Positions 1-9,411 of a stretch of DNA of 64,000 nucleotides are shown here, piece by piece. Both the position numbers and the translations under genes were made by a program. The first letter of the stretch is position 1; every line of letters begins with the position of its first letter. The notes beneath the pieces are model-generated. The model made no database searches, was not told the origin of the DNA, and saw nothing but the letters and a program-made list of their open reading frames with translations. Where the stretch lies: positions 62,001-126,000 of the forward strand of contig NZ_AUCI01000007.1 of assembly GCF_000429685.1 (NCBI RefSeq), read 5' to 3'. This DNA is from Salibacterium aidingense DSM 18341. Lineage in GTDB: Bacteria; Bacillota; Bacilli; Bacillales; Marinococcaceae.

Positions 1-592
1 CAATTTGAAGGTTTTCGGTTCGGCTCCAAATCCAATCAGAAGTTGCCAGCACCGGATTGTAATAGTAATGAGAACCCATGGACGGATCATAACCGTTCCA
101 TGCTTCTTTTACCGCCCGGAAAGCTGTTTGGTTTGGTTCCAGCTTGTACTGTCCATCCTGGACTGCCGTGAATGCATTTTTTTGTGTTATTACTTCGTTT
201 ACTGTCCCCGGAAATTCAGAGGACTGAAGTCGATTATGAATAACCGCAGCCACAGCCACCTGTCCTTTAAACGCTTCTCCTCTTGCTTCCCCATGGACTA
301 CACGCGCCATTTTATTAACTTCTGTAAGTTTTTTCCTGGTATTTTCTCCGGTCATCCCATCGACAGCCAGACCAAAATCGCTTTGAAACTGCTGTACCGC
401 GTTGTATGTTAAGGGACCGTAATAGCCGGTGGCGTTAGTATGTAAATACCCCATGTTAATTAATGACTGCTGCAGCTCCGTAACAGCAGGACCTTCATCT
501 TCCTTTTGCAGTAAACCTTCGTGTGCTTCCACCTGCGGAATAAAGACGATAAAAAATAAAAGAGCCCACCCGGCAGGAATAACTTTTTTCAT
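1..592 (-). CDS. sleB: SleB-like spore cortex-lytic enzyme / cell wall hydrolase (3' end outside window)
   Basis: Reads leftward off the window edge; 197 codons are visible and only about 10-20 residues appear to be missing. The ATG at 592 follows a GGAGG site. Residues 1-23 form a signal peptide ending VEA, about 30-85 a type-1 peptidoglycan-binding domain, and from about 95 the SleB/CwlJ-type hydrolase domain with GEARGE (101-106, holding the catalytic Glu of the family) and WIWSR at 187-191 near the edge. In the family this lytic enzyme degrades muramic-lactam cortex peptidoglycan during spore germination. The domain order matches SleB rather than CwlJ, which lacks the binding domain. No ypeB partner can be seen because the downstream side is outside the window. 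Confidence 0.85.
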   Translation of the reverse strand, partial: MKKVIPAGWALLFFIVFIPQVEAHEGLLQKEDEGPAVTELQQSLINMGYLHTNATGYYGPLTYNAVQQFQSDFGLAVDGMTGENTRKKLTEVNKMARVVHGEARGEAFKGQVAVAAVIHNRLQSSEFPGTVNEVITQKNAFTAVQDGQYKLEPNQTAFRAVKEAWNGYDPSMGSHYYYNPVLATSDWIWSRTENLQI

Positions 593-757
593 ATCATCAA
601 CCTCCTTCGCTTATCCATCCCCCTTTTTACTTTGTTCATAAACATGAATCTGCATGCTGCAGCAGAATTTAGAGATTAGTCTCATATTTCATACGTTTTG
701 CTGGCATGGAATCCTGGATATCCATACCTTCTTTCCTACTTCTTTTCTTGCTGCTTA

Positions 758-795
758 GAAAAAGGATCTGCCTTACGGAGGACAGATCCTTTTTC
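758..795 (-). terminator. Rho-independent terminator after the cytochrome c gene
   Basis: A 13-bp perfect stem (arms 758-770 and 783-795) begins one base past the stop codon of the leftward gene; the arm ends in a run of T on the leftward strand. It probably closes the whole leftward unit that begins with opuD. Confidence 0.85.
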
Positions 796-796
796 C

Positions 797-2764
797 CTAA
801 TTTTCTTCTTTCCCGGTAAGAGATAATACATATTCGACTAGCGCTTCTTGTTCTTCCGGTGAAAATCCGGCTGGTTGATCGACCCAGAATTCATGGCCGG
901 TTCCTTCAATATTTAAATCCGTCAGTTTCTGGGAGGATTGATTGGATCGAATCACTTTTTGCCGAAGTTTCCGATCCACTAAAGCGGACATACTGTTAAA
1001 TGGGTCCGGATGAATACCTTGATCGAATGTTCCAGGGATGCCTATATCTTCTTTTTTATTCGGTCCTACCGCTACTCCCCCATCATGGAGATAAGGGGCC
1101 TGCCAGTAAACGCCGGCCAATCCCTTCACTTTATAACCTCCATTGGAATCGCCGTGAGCAAATCCAAGATCTTTTTGTTGTTTATCGATATGGTTGGAGG
1201 GGGCTTTCAAAATAGCAGCATCTTCCGGTACGGGGACAGAGGTGTCCGGCGAATAAATAAGAGGCTTTTCCCACAATTTTTCTGTTGCCTCTAACGCCTT
1301 CGCCCGCGAAGGCTGGGTCCCGATTTCATCAGCCGGAATAATACGATTATTGGTTTTGTAACGACCTGAGTGACACGAAATACAGCCCGCCTTCTCAAAT
1401 ACCTTACGCCCCTGGTCTACCGTATTTTTATCTGGATGGCGCCCGGATTCAGGAGGGACCAGTGTATTTTGAAAGGCAGACATCGCATTATTTTCCTCAT
1501 TTACTTTACTGCCACGGGAGGACACCACGTAGCCCTGCGGAGAAATTCTTGAGACCTTTGGGTAGGTCGGCAGTTTTACGGTTTCGTTTACACCCGGAGA
1601 CTCTGGAAAAGGATCTACCGTTTTAAAAAATTCCGAAGGTTTCTGTCCACTTTCCGGATCATAGCGGAATTCTTTATTGGCTGCGTTTTGTAATAGCGTT
1701 CCGAAATATACTTCCGGGTCCATGTCAAACAGCTCTCTGCTGGCCTGTGCCTGTCCCAGCGGGTCCGCCCCTTGAGCTTGAACGTTGTTATTTAGGGTGG
1801 TTAACCCGCGGAAGGTACCGATGGAACCCATCCCTGACCAGCTGTAGGGGTGGTCTCCGAACGTAAACGAATCCGCTACCTGAGTGGGATTTGCTTCCAT
1901 GTCAATGGTGGCATCGAAAAACCCCGGCGGCCAACTTAAAAGGGTTTCATCCACTGCTTTTTCAAACGCCTCTCTATCCGGAAGAAGCTCTCTTTCTCCC
2001 TCCGAATTTTGAACAGAAGGATTATTTTCTTTAATGTAATCTTCCAGATTTTCGATATCTGCATGGGTGAAGTAGGAAGCACTGTTACTGGCTAAAGCTA
2101 GCAGGGTCCCCGTATTTAAATTGGTGTTTGTAGCCCCTTCCACCACTTTGCCGCCGCTATTCATATCTACCCTGGCATGACAAAGGGCGCAGCTGATTCC
2201 TGCTTTCATCCGCCCCCGGTCCACCGTCACCGGCATCCCGAGAGGCATCGCTGCTCCTTTTGGAACATCAAGTCCAGTGTCAATCATTGTCCCTTTTTCC
2301 AGTTTGGTGTTCCCGATCGTTACCGTTTCAGGAAGTTCTACCTGAAGATTATCTGTAGGTTTCCCCCTTAATTTGGCAATAGCTTTCATAAAATCAAACA
2401 GAGAGAGCGGTCCATCCAGAATTCCCATCACATCTGTGAGGAACACTTCATTGCCAAAGGTTTTCTCGTAAAAACTTTCTTCTCCGAGGGATAAAAGGTC
2501 TTCATCTATGGGTACAGCTCCATTTTCTTCTGCTAGATATTCCCTGCCTTTCTCCGTCTCCAGAAGGGTTGCGGCTTCTTCTTCCGACACAGCATGTCCC
2601 CAGACGTCATAGGCTTGTTTTGACTCCCTGTGTTCTTTGCCGCTGTTAACAATTTTATCGGGAGGAGGGGTGTACCCAATCGTGAAATGCCCAAACATAA
2701 AGACACCGCCAGCTGTTAGCAAAACAATCCCGATTACAATGCCTATCCATGTTATGATCTTCAT
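797..2764 (-). CDS. membrane-anchored di-heme c-type cytochrome
   Basis: 655 residues. An uncleaved-looking N-terminal membrane segment (about 3-25) would anchor the protein outside the membrane. Two covalent heme sites are visible, CALCH at 192-196 and CISCH at 461-465, plus a YLHDGGV motif near 560 like the APYLH(D/N)G motif of RoxA/cytochrome-peroxidase-type di-heme proteins. Family knowledge: such proteins pass electrons to or from small substrates at the cell surface; the substrate here is unknown. Good ribosome site (AAGGAG, 9 bases before ATG). It lies 61 bp after an MFS gene, in line with opuD, and ends at a strong terminator. Confidence 0.8.
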   Translation of the reverse strand: MKIITWIGIVIGIVLLTAGGVFMFGHFTIGYTPPPDKIVNSGKEHRESKQAYDVWGHAVSEEEAATLLETEKGREYLAEENGAVPIDEDLLSLGEESFYEKTFGNEVFLTDVMGILDGPLSLFDFMKAIAKLRGKPTDNLQVELPETVTIGNTKLEKGTMIDTGLDVPKGAAMPLGMPVTVDRGRMKAGISCALCHARVDMNSGGKVVEGATNTNLNTGTLLALASNSASYFTHADIENLEDYIKENNPSVQNSEGERELLPDREAFEKAVDETLLSWPPGFFDATIDMEANPTQVADSFTFGDHPYSWSGMGSIGTFRGLTTLNNNVQAQGADPLGQAQASRELFDMDPEVYFGTLLQNAANKEFRYDPESGQKPSEFFKTVDPFPESPGVNETVKLPTYPKVSRISPQGYVVSSRGSKVNEENNAMSAFQNTLVPPESGRHPDKNTVDQGRKVFEKAGCISCHSGRYKTNNRIIPADEIGTQPSRAKALEATEKLWEKPLIYSPDTSVPVPEDAAILKAPSNHIDKQQKDLGFAHGDSNGGYKVKGLAGVYWQAPYLHDGGVAVGPNKKEDIGIPGTFDQGIHPDPFNSMSALVDRKLRQKVIRSNQSSQKLTDLNIEGTGHEFWVDQPAGFSPEEQEALVEYVLSLTGKEEN

Positions 2765-2825
2765 ACTCTCATACTCCTTAGGAAAAAGTAAATACTCCTA
2801 ATCCTCCTCCATTTATCCGGGATTT

Positions 2826-4022
2826 TCATGAAGTTTTTGATGGTCTAATCCCGAGAAAAGCAGCGGCGATGATAAGGAGGGAAGCCGCGGCTAAAACAAA
2901 ATAAATAACAGAAGATTGATGCTTCATCAGTAAGGCAATGATGGGAGGGCCGGCAGCTACTCCCACAAACCGCATACTGCTGTAAAAGGACGTAACCAGG
3001 CCTCTTTCTTCTTTTTCAATGCCTTCGGTAATAAGCGCATCAAGACAGGGTAAAGCCAGTCCAATCCCGATGCCGGCAGATGATAACAGCGCCAGCAGCC
3101 ATAGTAATGCCATCTCTTCTCTTACAAAAACTAAGGAAACAGACATGAGAGCAGCGCCAATAAGAATGTACCATCTCATCTTTTGTTTGTTTTCTCCAAT
3201 CCGTTTTCCACTTAAGTAGGAAGTCGAACATAGGAAAAGAAGCGGAACAGCTAACAGCAGGCCTTTAACGTATCCTTTTATATGATAGTGATCTTCCAAA
3301 AGAGAAGATAAATGAAACAGGACACCAAATAAAACGAACATCAATATGCCCCCGATGAAAAAAACAGTATACAGCCAGCGGCCGTTATAATGAAAGGTTT
3401 TTTTAATGCCTGTGAGAAAAAGGGAGAAGGATTTATCCTCTTTCTGCTCGGTTCGAGGGACCTTCACCAAAAACCAAACGAGGAATACAGACACCATGGA
3501 AAGCACTGGTACAGCCATAAAAGGCATATACCACACCAAAACAGCCAGCAGCGCTCCAATGATAGGACTTAATACTTTTCCGAGCGTATTAGCCGTTTCG
3601 ATAATCCCCAGCCCATGACTCACCTGCTCCTCTTGTTTAAACATGTCTCCTACAGTGGGCAAGACCACCGGGAACGCGCCTGCTGAACCAATTCCCTGTA
3701 TTACCCGCCCAAGAAGAATAAGCAGATAAGGCTCGTCCAGCTGCCAGGCCGCAAAAGCTGAAACGGCCCCTCCTGCTGCAACTATCAGCAAACTGGGAAT
3801 GATTATTTTTTTCCTGCCCCATTTGTCCGAAAGGTACCCTGATATCGGAATACATAAAATCGCTATAATAGAATACATAGTTATGATTAAACTGGACTGA
3901 AAAGGGGTGATATGAATTTTTTGCTCAATGACCGGCAGGACGGGGATAAACATGGAATTTCCCAGCGTCATCATTAATGGAATAGAAGCCAGTGCCATTA
4001 AGTCCCATTTTTTATCTTTCAT
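2826..4022 (-). CDS. MFS transporter, 12-TM drug-efflux (DHA1) type
   Basis: 398 residues with about 12 membrane segments. The DHA1 motif A loop (GYLSDKWGRKK, residues 60-70) lies between helices 2 and 3, and a motif C-like LGKVLSPIIGALL follows in helix 5. These features suggest proton-driven efflux of a small molecule; substrate unknown. An upstream in-frame TTG at 4049 would add nine residues, but the ATG at 4022 has GGAGG six bases before it and is preferred. It lies 64 bp downstream of the MBL hydrolase gene and is probably part of the leftward opuD unit. Confidence 0.85.
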   Translation of the reverse strand: MKDKKWDLMALASIPLMMTLGNSMFIPVLPVIEQKIHITPFQSSLIITMYSIIAILCIPISGYLSDKWGRKKIIIPSLLIVAAGGAVSAFAAWQLDEPYLLILLGRVIQGIGSAGAFPVVLPTVGDMFKQEEQVSHGLGIIETANTLGKVLSPIIGALLAVLVWYMPFMAVPVLSMVSVFLVWFLVKVPRTEQKEDKSFSLFLTGIKKTFHYNGRWLYTVFFIGGILMFVLFGVLFHLSSLLEDHYHIKGYVKGLLLAVPLLFLCSTSYLSGKRIGENKQKMRWYILIGAALMSVSLVFVREEMALLWLLALLSSAGIGIGLALPCLDALITEGIEKEERGLVTSFYSSMRFVGVAAGPPIIALLMKHQSSVIYFVLAAASLLIIAAAFLGIRPSKTS

Positions 4023-4086
4023 TTTGCTCCTCCGCTTCTCTTCCTTCAATCCTGGAGATTGAAGAAGAAAAGGATTCTTATCCTCA

Positions 4087-4932
4087 TTATTCTTTCACGA
4101 ATTTACCGTAATCCGGGACAGCTGAAGAAGGAAACGTTTGCATGAGGGAATTTAATCCCTCTTCTAATTCGCTTCCTTCTACAGGCCGTCCGTGACCGGT
4201 AATAGCCGTTTTCGGTTGTAATTCTTCCAGTTTTTTTACTGATTTCGCGGCTGCTTCCCAATCCGTTGTTAAATATCTCGGCGGGCCGTTCATTTCTACT
4301 TTTTGCGTGATGACTTGATATAGCTCGTCCTGTTTCACTGTCACAAAAGCATCCCCAGCGATCAGCGTCTGATCGCGGTCCCGGAACAATGAAACGTGTC
4401 CGGGGGTATGACCCGGGGTATGAATCCATCGAAACTCCGGCAGGGAGGGGACACTGCCGTCTTCAGGAAGAAGATGGATATGCCGTCCTATATTAATCCC
4501 TTCATGGGGGAAAAGCGGAGATATTTTTGCGATCACACCGCCTTCGACGGAGGCGTCCGGCTCTGGATAATTTTTTTCACCGTTAAGATAAGGAAGCTCC
4601 AGTTCGTGAGCATACACGGGAACCTCCCAGTGTTTAATCAATTCAATAATCGAGCCGGTATGGTCAAAATGACCGTGCGTAAGAATGATCGCTTCGGGTT
4701 TACGTCCGTCTCCAAAAATGGAAGCGGCGGCTTTCAAAAGAGCACTGCCCGAATAAGGCATTCCTGCATCCACCATCACAAAGCCGGTTTCAGGTGTTCC
4801 AATAAATACAACGTTTACAATTTGATTGGTATAACACCATACATCATTGAGCACGGCAGCGGTATTTCCGCTTTTAAATGAATACGCAGGAATAAATGTA
4901 TGGTCCCTGCCATAAGAGAGATCCTCTTTCAT
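4087..4932 (-). CDS. metallo-beta-lactamase-fold hydrolase
   Basis: 281 residues. The zinc-binding HxHxDH motif is present as THGHFDHTG (about 86-94), followed by HTPGHTPGH and a C-terminal TGHGRP, the order expected of glyoxalase-II-like MBL hydrolases. The true substrate cannot be told from sequence. Its ATG shares one base with the stop codon of opuD (TAATG), with AAGGAGG inside the end of opuD, so translation is probably coupled. Co-expression with a betaine transporter is unusual; a role in hydrolysing a thioester or lactone derived from an imported compound is only a guess. Confidence 0.85.
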   Translation of the reverse strand: MKEDLSYGRDHTFIPAYSFKSGNTAAVLNDVWCYTNQIVNVVFIGTPETGFVMVDAGMPYSGSALLKAAASIFGDGRKPEAIILTHGHFDHTGSIIELIKHWEVPVYAHELELPYLNGEKNYPEPDASVEGGVIAKISPLFPHEGINIGRHIHLLPEDGSVPSLPEFRWIHTPGHTPGHVSLFRDRDQTLIAGDAFVTVKQDELYQVITQKVEMNGPPRYLTTDWEAAAKSVKKLEELQPKTAITGHGRPVEGSELEEGLNSLMQTFPSSAVPDYGKFVKE

Positions 4933-6464
4933 TACACGTTAACCTCCTTATTTCTTTTGGCTTTTTTCGCCTCTTTTTCAGCCTGTAAGGCTGGTTTTTC
5001 TTCCTTTAATGCTTTAAATAAAGCGATTATCATTAATATCATGATAAATGAAAAAGGAAAGGCAGCGACAATCATGGTATTCTCCAATGCCTGTAATCCT
5101 CCGGAATAGAGCAGAATAACAGCTGTCGCAGAAAGCATGAGCCCCCAGATAAACTTTACTTTGGTGGCGGGATTCATCGAGCCATTGGATGTCTGCATCC
5201 CGAGTACAAACGTAGCGGAATCGGCGGATGTGATAAAGAAGGTACTGATCAGACCGATCGCCAGGATAGACATCACAAGCCCGAGGGGATAATGCTCAAA
5301 AACTCCAAATAGGGCTTCCTCTTCCGCTAATTCAGAAATAGCTGCAATCCCTTCTGATTCGAGTAAAATAGAAGCCCCGCCAAACACGGAAAACCATAAA
5401 AAACTGACCAGAGAAGGGACCAATAGTACCCCTGAGGTAAATTGGCGCAGGGTCCGTCCTTTAGAGACCCGCGCAATAAATGTACCTACAAATGGAGACC
5501 AGGCGATCCACCAGGCCCAGTAAAATATCGTCCAGTTATTTATCCAGTCCCGGGCATCTTCTGTCAAAGGAGCAATTCGAAAACTCATAGCCGGCAGGGT
5601 TTGAATGTATTTTCCAATCGTGTTTGTAAATAGGTTCAACATATATAAAGTGGGGCCGAAAATCAGAATGCAGACGAATAAAAGCGCTGCAATCACCATG
5701 TTGGTATTGCTTAAAATTCGTATTCCTTTATTTAAACCGGTCGAGGCTGACAGTAGAAACAAAAACGTGACTACGGTAATAATGATAAACTGAATCCAAA
5801 ACCCGCTCTCCAGATCGGTCATAAACGACAAGCCGCCGTTTATTTGTACCGCTCCAAATCCTAGAGTGGTGGCTACCCCTGAAACTGTAGCCGTAACGGC
5901 AATGATATCAATGATTTTTCCAAGCACCCCATCTGTTTTCATTAGGGTATTTAACGTGGAGCTGACGGTACCGCGGGCCTCCCTCCTGAATTTAAAATAA
6001 GCCAGACATAAAGCAATAATCGTATAAATGCCCCAGGCATGTACCCCCCAATGGAAAAACGTAAAGCGCATGGCCTCTTTAATCGCTTCATCCGTTCCTG
6101 CTTCGACAGTAGGAGAATTCGTCGCATAATGATAGACAGGCTCTGCGGCCCCCCAGAATACAAGACCAATACCCATTCCTGCGCTGAACAGCATAGCAAA
6201 CCAGGTAGCCAAATTGTATTCCGGTTTATCGTCTGGTTTCCCGAGCTTAATCCGGCCGTAGGGACTAACAATTATATAAAGGCATACTATCACAAATAAA
6301 GAAACGACGATCAGATAGTACCAGCCGAATCTTTCGGATATAAAAGCCTGCGCAGCTGCTGTTCCAGCTTCCAGAACGTGCGGAGCGATAACACCTAGAA
6401 TCACAGCCAGAATAAGAATACCAATGGTGATGTAAAAAACAGGTCCAGTTTTAGTGTTTTTCAT
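4932..6464 (-). CDS. opuD: BCCT-family glycine betaine transporter, OpuD-like
   Basis: 510 residues, 12 membrane segments, same length as B. subtilis OpuD. The BCCT hallmarks are present: GMGIGLVFWGAAEP near 94-107, the Trp-rich WTIFYWAWWIAWSPFVG in helix 8 that forms the betaine cage, and FFITSADSATFVLGMQ near 410. Function by family: sodium-coupled uptake of glycine betaine or related trimethylammonium solutes for osmoprotection. The C-terminal tail is Lys/Glu-rich, as in osmosensing BCCT carriers. GGAAGGAGA precedes the ATG. It heads a leftward unit with an MBL hydrolase, an MFS pump and a cytochrome c. Confidence 0.9.
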   Translation of the reverse strand: MKNTKTGPVFYITIGILILAVILGVIAPHVLEAGTAAAQAFISERFGWYYLIVVSLFVIVCLYIIVSPYGRIKLGKPDDKPEYNLATWFAMLFSAGMGIGLVFWGAAEPVYHYATNSPTVEAGTDEAIKEAMRFTFFHWGVHAWGIYTIIALCLAYFKFRREARGTVSSTLNTLMKTDGVLGKIIDIIAVTATVSGVATTLGFGAVQINGGLSFMTDLESGFWIQFIIITVVTFLFLLSASTGLNKGIRILSNTNMVIAALLFVCILIFGPTLYMLNLFTNTIGKYIQTLPAMSFRIAPLTEDARDWINNWTIFYWAWWIAWSPFVGTFIARVSKGRTLRQFTSGVLLVPSLVSFLWFSVFGGASILLESEGIAAISELAEEEALFGVFEHYPLGLVMSILAIGLISTFFITSADSATFVLGMQTSNGSMNPATKVKFIWGLMLSATAVILLYSGGLQALENTMIVAAFPFSFIMILMIIALFKALKEEKPALQAEKEAKKAKRNKEVNV

Positions 6465-6568
6465 TTATCCCTCTCCTTCCCTACCGTTTAGTATGTTTTT
6501 CGTTTTATTTCTTATACTTTTGGGATATGTTCATTTTTTAGTTAACATAATAAAATGATGGTTAATAA

Positions 6569-6608
6569 AAAACAGAGATCAGGGAAAACTCCTGATCTCT
6601 GTTTTTTT
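6569..6608 (-). terminator. terminator of the small gene at 6618-6881
   Basis: Perfect 15-bp stem (6569-6583 with 6591-6605) with a 7-base loop and T/A runs on both sides, 10 bp past the stop of the leftward small gene. It also separates that gene from opuD. Confidence 0.85.
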
Positions 6609-6617
6609 CTTCTTTAG

Positions 6618-6881
6618 TTATTCAGACTCATCCGGCATGAATTCTTCGGCAAACGCTGTTTCCGTCCGAGCCGGAATGTCCGAAAATCTTTCTCTCACAG
6701 GCTGCCGGTTGTTCATACGGCCCTGTGTCAAGCCAACCCATGCTGCACCTGCTCCTGCCCCCAAGAGAGTGAGGAACATGCTCCATCTTCCCCAGTTATT
6801 GTTCGCTCTGTTGTTCCAACCCATAAAACCTCTTCGGCGTCCCATTCGAAAAAAAGGAACGTTCCAACGAAAGTTATTCAT
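6618..6881 (-). CDS. small single-TM protein of unknown function
   Basis: 87 residues from the ATG at 6881, which has GAGGAG nine bases ahead; a longer in-frame TTG/ATG version up to 6932 lacks a site. The N-terminus is rich in Asn, Arg, Trp and Gly (RRRGFMGWNNRANNNWG), followed by one membrane helix (WSMFLTLLGAGAGAAWVGL) and an acidic tail. The helix and following MNNR resemble short YrzQ-type (DUF3918) Bacillus proteins, but the match is weak. A strong terminator follows directly, supporting it as a real gene. Confidence 0.6.
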   Translation of the reverse strand: MNNFRWNVPFFRMGRRRGFMGWNNRANNNWGRWSMFLTLLGAGAGAAWVGLTQGRMNNRQPVRERFSDIPARTETAFAEEFMPDESE

Positions 6882-7003
6882 GGCTTCATTCTCCTCTTTT
6901 CCATAAAGTATGGGAAAAGACCCCCACATCAATAGTTTGAACGAAACCAGCTGGAATTATCACACCTCATATTTCCATCCCCGGCTGTCAGCAGAGAGTA
7001 ATG

Positions 7004-7198
7004 CTATTTCGTTTTATGCTTATTGTGGGCCCGTCGATCTGCAGCGCGGGACCGCTCACTGGCTTCTATGTCCTCGGTATCCGCGAATTCTTCTGCATAT
7101 TCCACATCAAGGCCTTCTTTTTCAATGTCCCGTTCTGGTGTCTGCGACAATTTGGATTTCTTTTTATGGCGATTATTGCGTACCTGATTTCTAGTCAC
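7004..7198 (-). CDS. yfhD: YfhD family small protein
   Basis: 64 residues, very charged. The core KLSQTPERDIEKEGLDVEY followed by EEFADTEDIEAxERxxAADxRA matches the remembered YfhD pattern (KLPQ...DGVDVEFSEELADxEDxEAQxRAxAA). Function unknown; in B. subtilis YfhD is a small protein linked to spores/forespore expression. The start is taken as the GTG at 7198, nine bases after AAGGAG; an ATG at 7207 overlaps that site. It stands alone, with no clear partner. Confidence 0.65.
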   Translation of the reverse strand: MTRNQVRNNRHKKKSKLSQTPERDIEKEGLDVEYAEEFADTEDIEASERSRAADRRAHNKHKTK

Positions 7199-7387
7199 GA
7201 TGCCCATCTCCTTTCTTTTTGTATGCTGTCCATGATAAGGGCTCCTTATTCTGTGAAGAGAAAAGTCAGATCTAATGGCGCGGCCTGCGTCGAAGGACAG
7301 CGGATAACACGCCTGGCAGGAAAATCGGACAGAAATGATTGGAAAATGTTCAATAGAAAGAATTGGAACCATTTTTCACGTTTTTCC

Positions 7388-7561
7388 TTAATATTTTGTC
7401 TGTCCTATTTTCTTATCAACCATTTGATTTCCTCTTATTCCCTCATGTGTTTCTAATTCGTCTATGACTGGATAATAACTTTTATTATTAGGGTAATCCG
7501 CACAGTCCTGATCTCTGCTGGTCATCTCTATTGGCGGGAGAACGGTCGTTTCCTCGGGCAT
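7388..7561 (-). CDS. possible small hypothetical protein
   Basis: 57 residues from the ATG at 7561. The composition is protein-like (acidic, SYYPVIDELETHEGI in the middle), no other frame looks better, and it lies between cysI and yfhD. There is no convincing ribosome site (only AAAGG 15 bases upstream) and no recognised family, so it may be spurious or a remnant. Confidence 0.3.
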   Translation of the reverse strand: MPEETTVLPPIEMTSRDQDCADYPNNKSYYPVIDELETHEGIRGNQMVDKKIGQTKY

Positions 7562-7622
7562 TCGGCAAATATGGGACCTTTCGCTGCGGTTGCTGAACAC
7601 ACCTGGAAAGCGATGGAAAAGC

Positions 7623-7652
7623 AAAAAAGCAAGGCCCTTATAGGAACCTTGC
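7623..7652 (-). terminator. terminator of the cysJ-cysI operon
   Basis: GCAAGG...CCTTGC stem (7629-7634 with 7647-7652, extended by inner pairs) followed by TTTTTT on the leftward strand, 10 bp past the cysI stop codon. Confidence 0.8.
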
Positions 7653-7662
7653 TGTGTGTGAT

Positions 7663-9384
7663 TTAATCATGAAATTGAAGGCCGGAGTGAACCGCTTCTA
7701 CATAACCTGCCCGGATGACATAATCACCGAAATGTTCTTCTTCGTCTCTTTCTTTGGCATATTCAAATAAAATGGGACGAAGGGTGTTTAATATTTCCTC
7801 TTCACCGATATTTTCCCGGTACAATTTGTTTAGGCGTTCACCGGCAAAGCCGCCTCCCAGATACATATTGTATTTTCCGGGCGCTTTTCCAATAAAACCG
7901 ATTTCTCCCAACGTCGACCGTGCACAGCCATTTGGACAGCCGGTCATTCGGATGGTAATTTCGTTATCCTGAAGTCCAGCTTCCTCCACAATGCCTTCCA
8001 GCTTATCAATAAGGGAGGGCAGGTAGCGTTCTGACTCAGCCATGGCCAGACCGCATGTCGGAAAAGCCACACAGGCCATGGCATTTCTTCGCAGGGCAGA
8101 ATCGCGTTTTCCGTCCGATAGTCCGTATTGTTCCACCAGTTCGTTGATCTTTTTCTTTTTTTGGCTGGTGACATTGCCGATTATAAGATTCTGGTTTGGA
8201 CTGAGTCGGAATTCGCCGGTATGAATTTTTGCGATTTCGCGCAGGGCCGTCATCAATTGATAATCCTCCGAGTCTTTAATCCGGCCGTTTTGAATGAAAA
8301 GCGTAAGATGCCAGCGGTTGTTGCTGCCTTTTACCCAGCCGTAACGGTCTCCGTTATGCTCAAAATGATACGGACGCTCTTCTTCCAGACTCCAGCCGAG
8401 GCGTTCCGTTAATTCGTTTTTCAACCAATCGAGGCCCCGGGCATCGATCGTATATTTAAACCTGGCATTTTTGCGATTGGAACGATTGCCGTAGTCGCGC
8501 TGGATCGTAAGCAGTTTTTCCACCGTGTCGATGACATGCTCGGGGCGGCAGAAACCAATGACGCGGCCGATCTGCGGGTAAGTCTCGGATTCTCCATGTG
8601 TCATACCGAGACCTCCGCCGACAGAAATGTTAAAACCCTGCAGTGAACCGTCTTCTACGATTGCAATCAACCCGATATCCTGGGAAAATACGTCAATATC
8701 ATTGGATGGCGGCACCGCAATCCCGATTTTAAACTTCCGCGGGAGATACACATCCTTATAGATTGGTTCCACTTCCTCCGGTTCGGAGCTGTCCACTACT
8801 TTTTCTTCATCCAGCCAGATTTCATGATAGGCTTTTGTCCGGGGAAGCAGATGTTCACTGATATCTTTAGCATATCTCTGTATTTCTTCGTGGATGTCTG
8901 ACTCGTGAGGATTAGGAGCTCCCATCACATTCCGATTAACATCCCCGCAGGCAGCAATCGTATCCAGCATGGCTTCATTCATGGCCTGCATGTTTTTTTT
9001 CATATTCCATTTTAGAATACCGTGCATTTGAAAGGTCTGCCGTGTGGTTAAGCGAAGGGTTCCGTTGCCGTATTCGTGGGCAATGCGATCCATCGTCAGC
9101 CATTGTTCGGGGGTGGCTGTTCCTCCAGGTAAACGAACCCTGACCATAAATGAATATGCCGGCTCCAATTTCTGTTTGCGGCGTTCATTACGGACATCCC
9201 GGTCATCCTGCATATAACTGCCGTGAAACTTGGTCAATTGGGCATCATCGGCCGTTATATTGGCGGTGAGAGGGTCAGCCAAAGACTCTTCGATGGTGCC
9301 GCGTAAATAGCTGCTTTCCCGTTTTATTCGTTCGTTATCACTTGGAGGTCCTTCCTGGACCGGAGCCGTTTTATTTTTTTCCAT
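7663..9384 (-). CDS. cysI: sulfite reductase (NADPH) hemoprotein beta subunit
   Basis: 573 residues, normal for CysI. It carries the siroheme/4Fe-4S cysteine pairs in [16 protein letters not shown] (about 435-450) and [10 protein letters not shown] (about 478-487), and the conserved [12 protein letters not shown] near 95. With CysJ it reduces sulfite to sulfide with six electrons from NADPH, in assimilatory sulfur metabolism in the cytoplasm. It lies 27 bp after cysJ with AAAGGAG ahead of its ATG, and the pair ends at the terminator at 7623-7652. Confidence 0.95.
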   Translation of the reverse strand: MEKNKTAPVQEGPPSDNERIKRESSYLRGTIEESLADPLTANITADDAQLTKFHGSYMQDDRDVRNERRKQKLEPAYSFMVRVRLPGGTATPEQWLTMDRIAHEYGNGTLRLTTRQTFQMHGILKWNMKKNMQAMNEAMLDTIAACGDVNRNVMGAPNPHESDIHEEIQRYAKDISEHLLPRTKAYHEIWLDEEKVVDSSEPEEVEPIYKDVYLPRKFKIGIAVPPSNDIDVFSQDIGLIAIVEDGSLQGFNISVGGGLGMTHGESETYPQIGRVIGFCRPEHVIDTVEKLLTIQRDYGNRSNRKNARFKYTIDARGLDWLKNELTERLGWSLEEERPYHFEHNGDRYGWVKGSNNRWHLTLFIQNGRIKDSEDYQLMTALREIAKIHTGEFRLSPNQNLIIGNVTSQKKKKINELVEQYGLSDGKRDSALRRNAMACVAFPTCGLAMAESERYLPSLIDKLEGIVEEAGLQDNEITIRMTGCPNGCARSTLGEIGFIGKAPGKYNMYLGGGFAGERLNKLYRENIGEEEILNTLRPILFEYAKERDEEEHFGDYVIRAGYVEAVHSGLQFHD

Positions 9385-9411
9385 GTTATTTGATCTCCTT
9401 TCCCTCTCTTT

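Noticed and set aside
4396-4881. 161-codon rightward open frame in the MBL gene
   Set aside because: Opposite-strand shadow of a clear MBL hydrolase.
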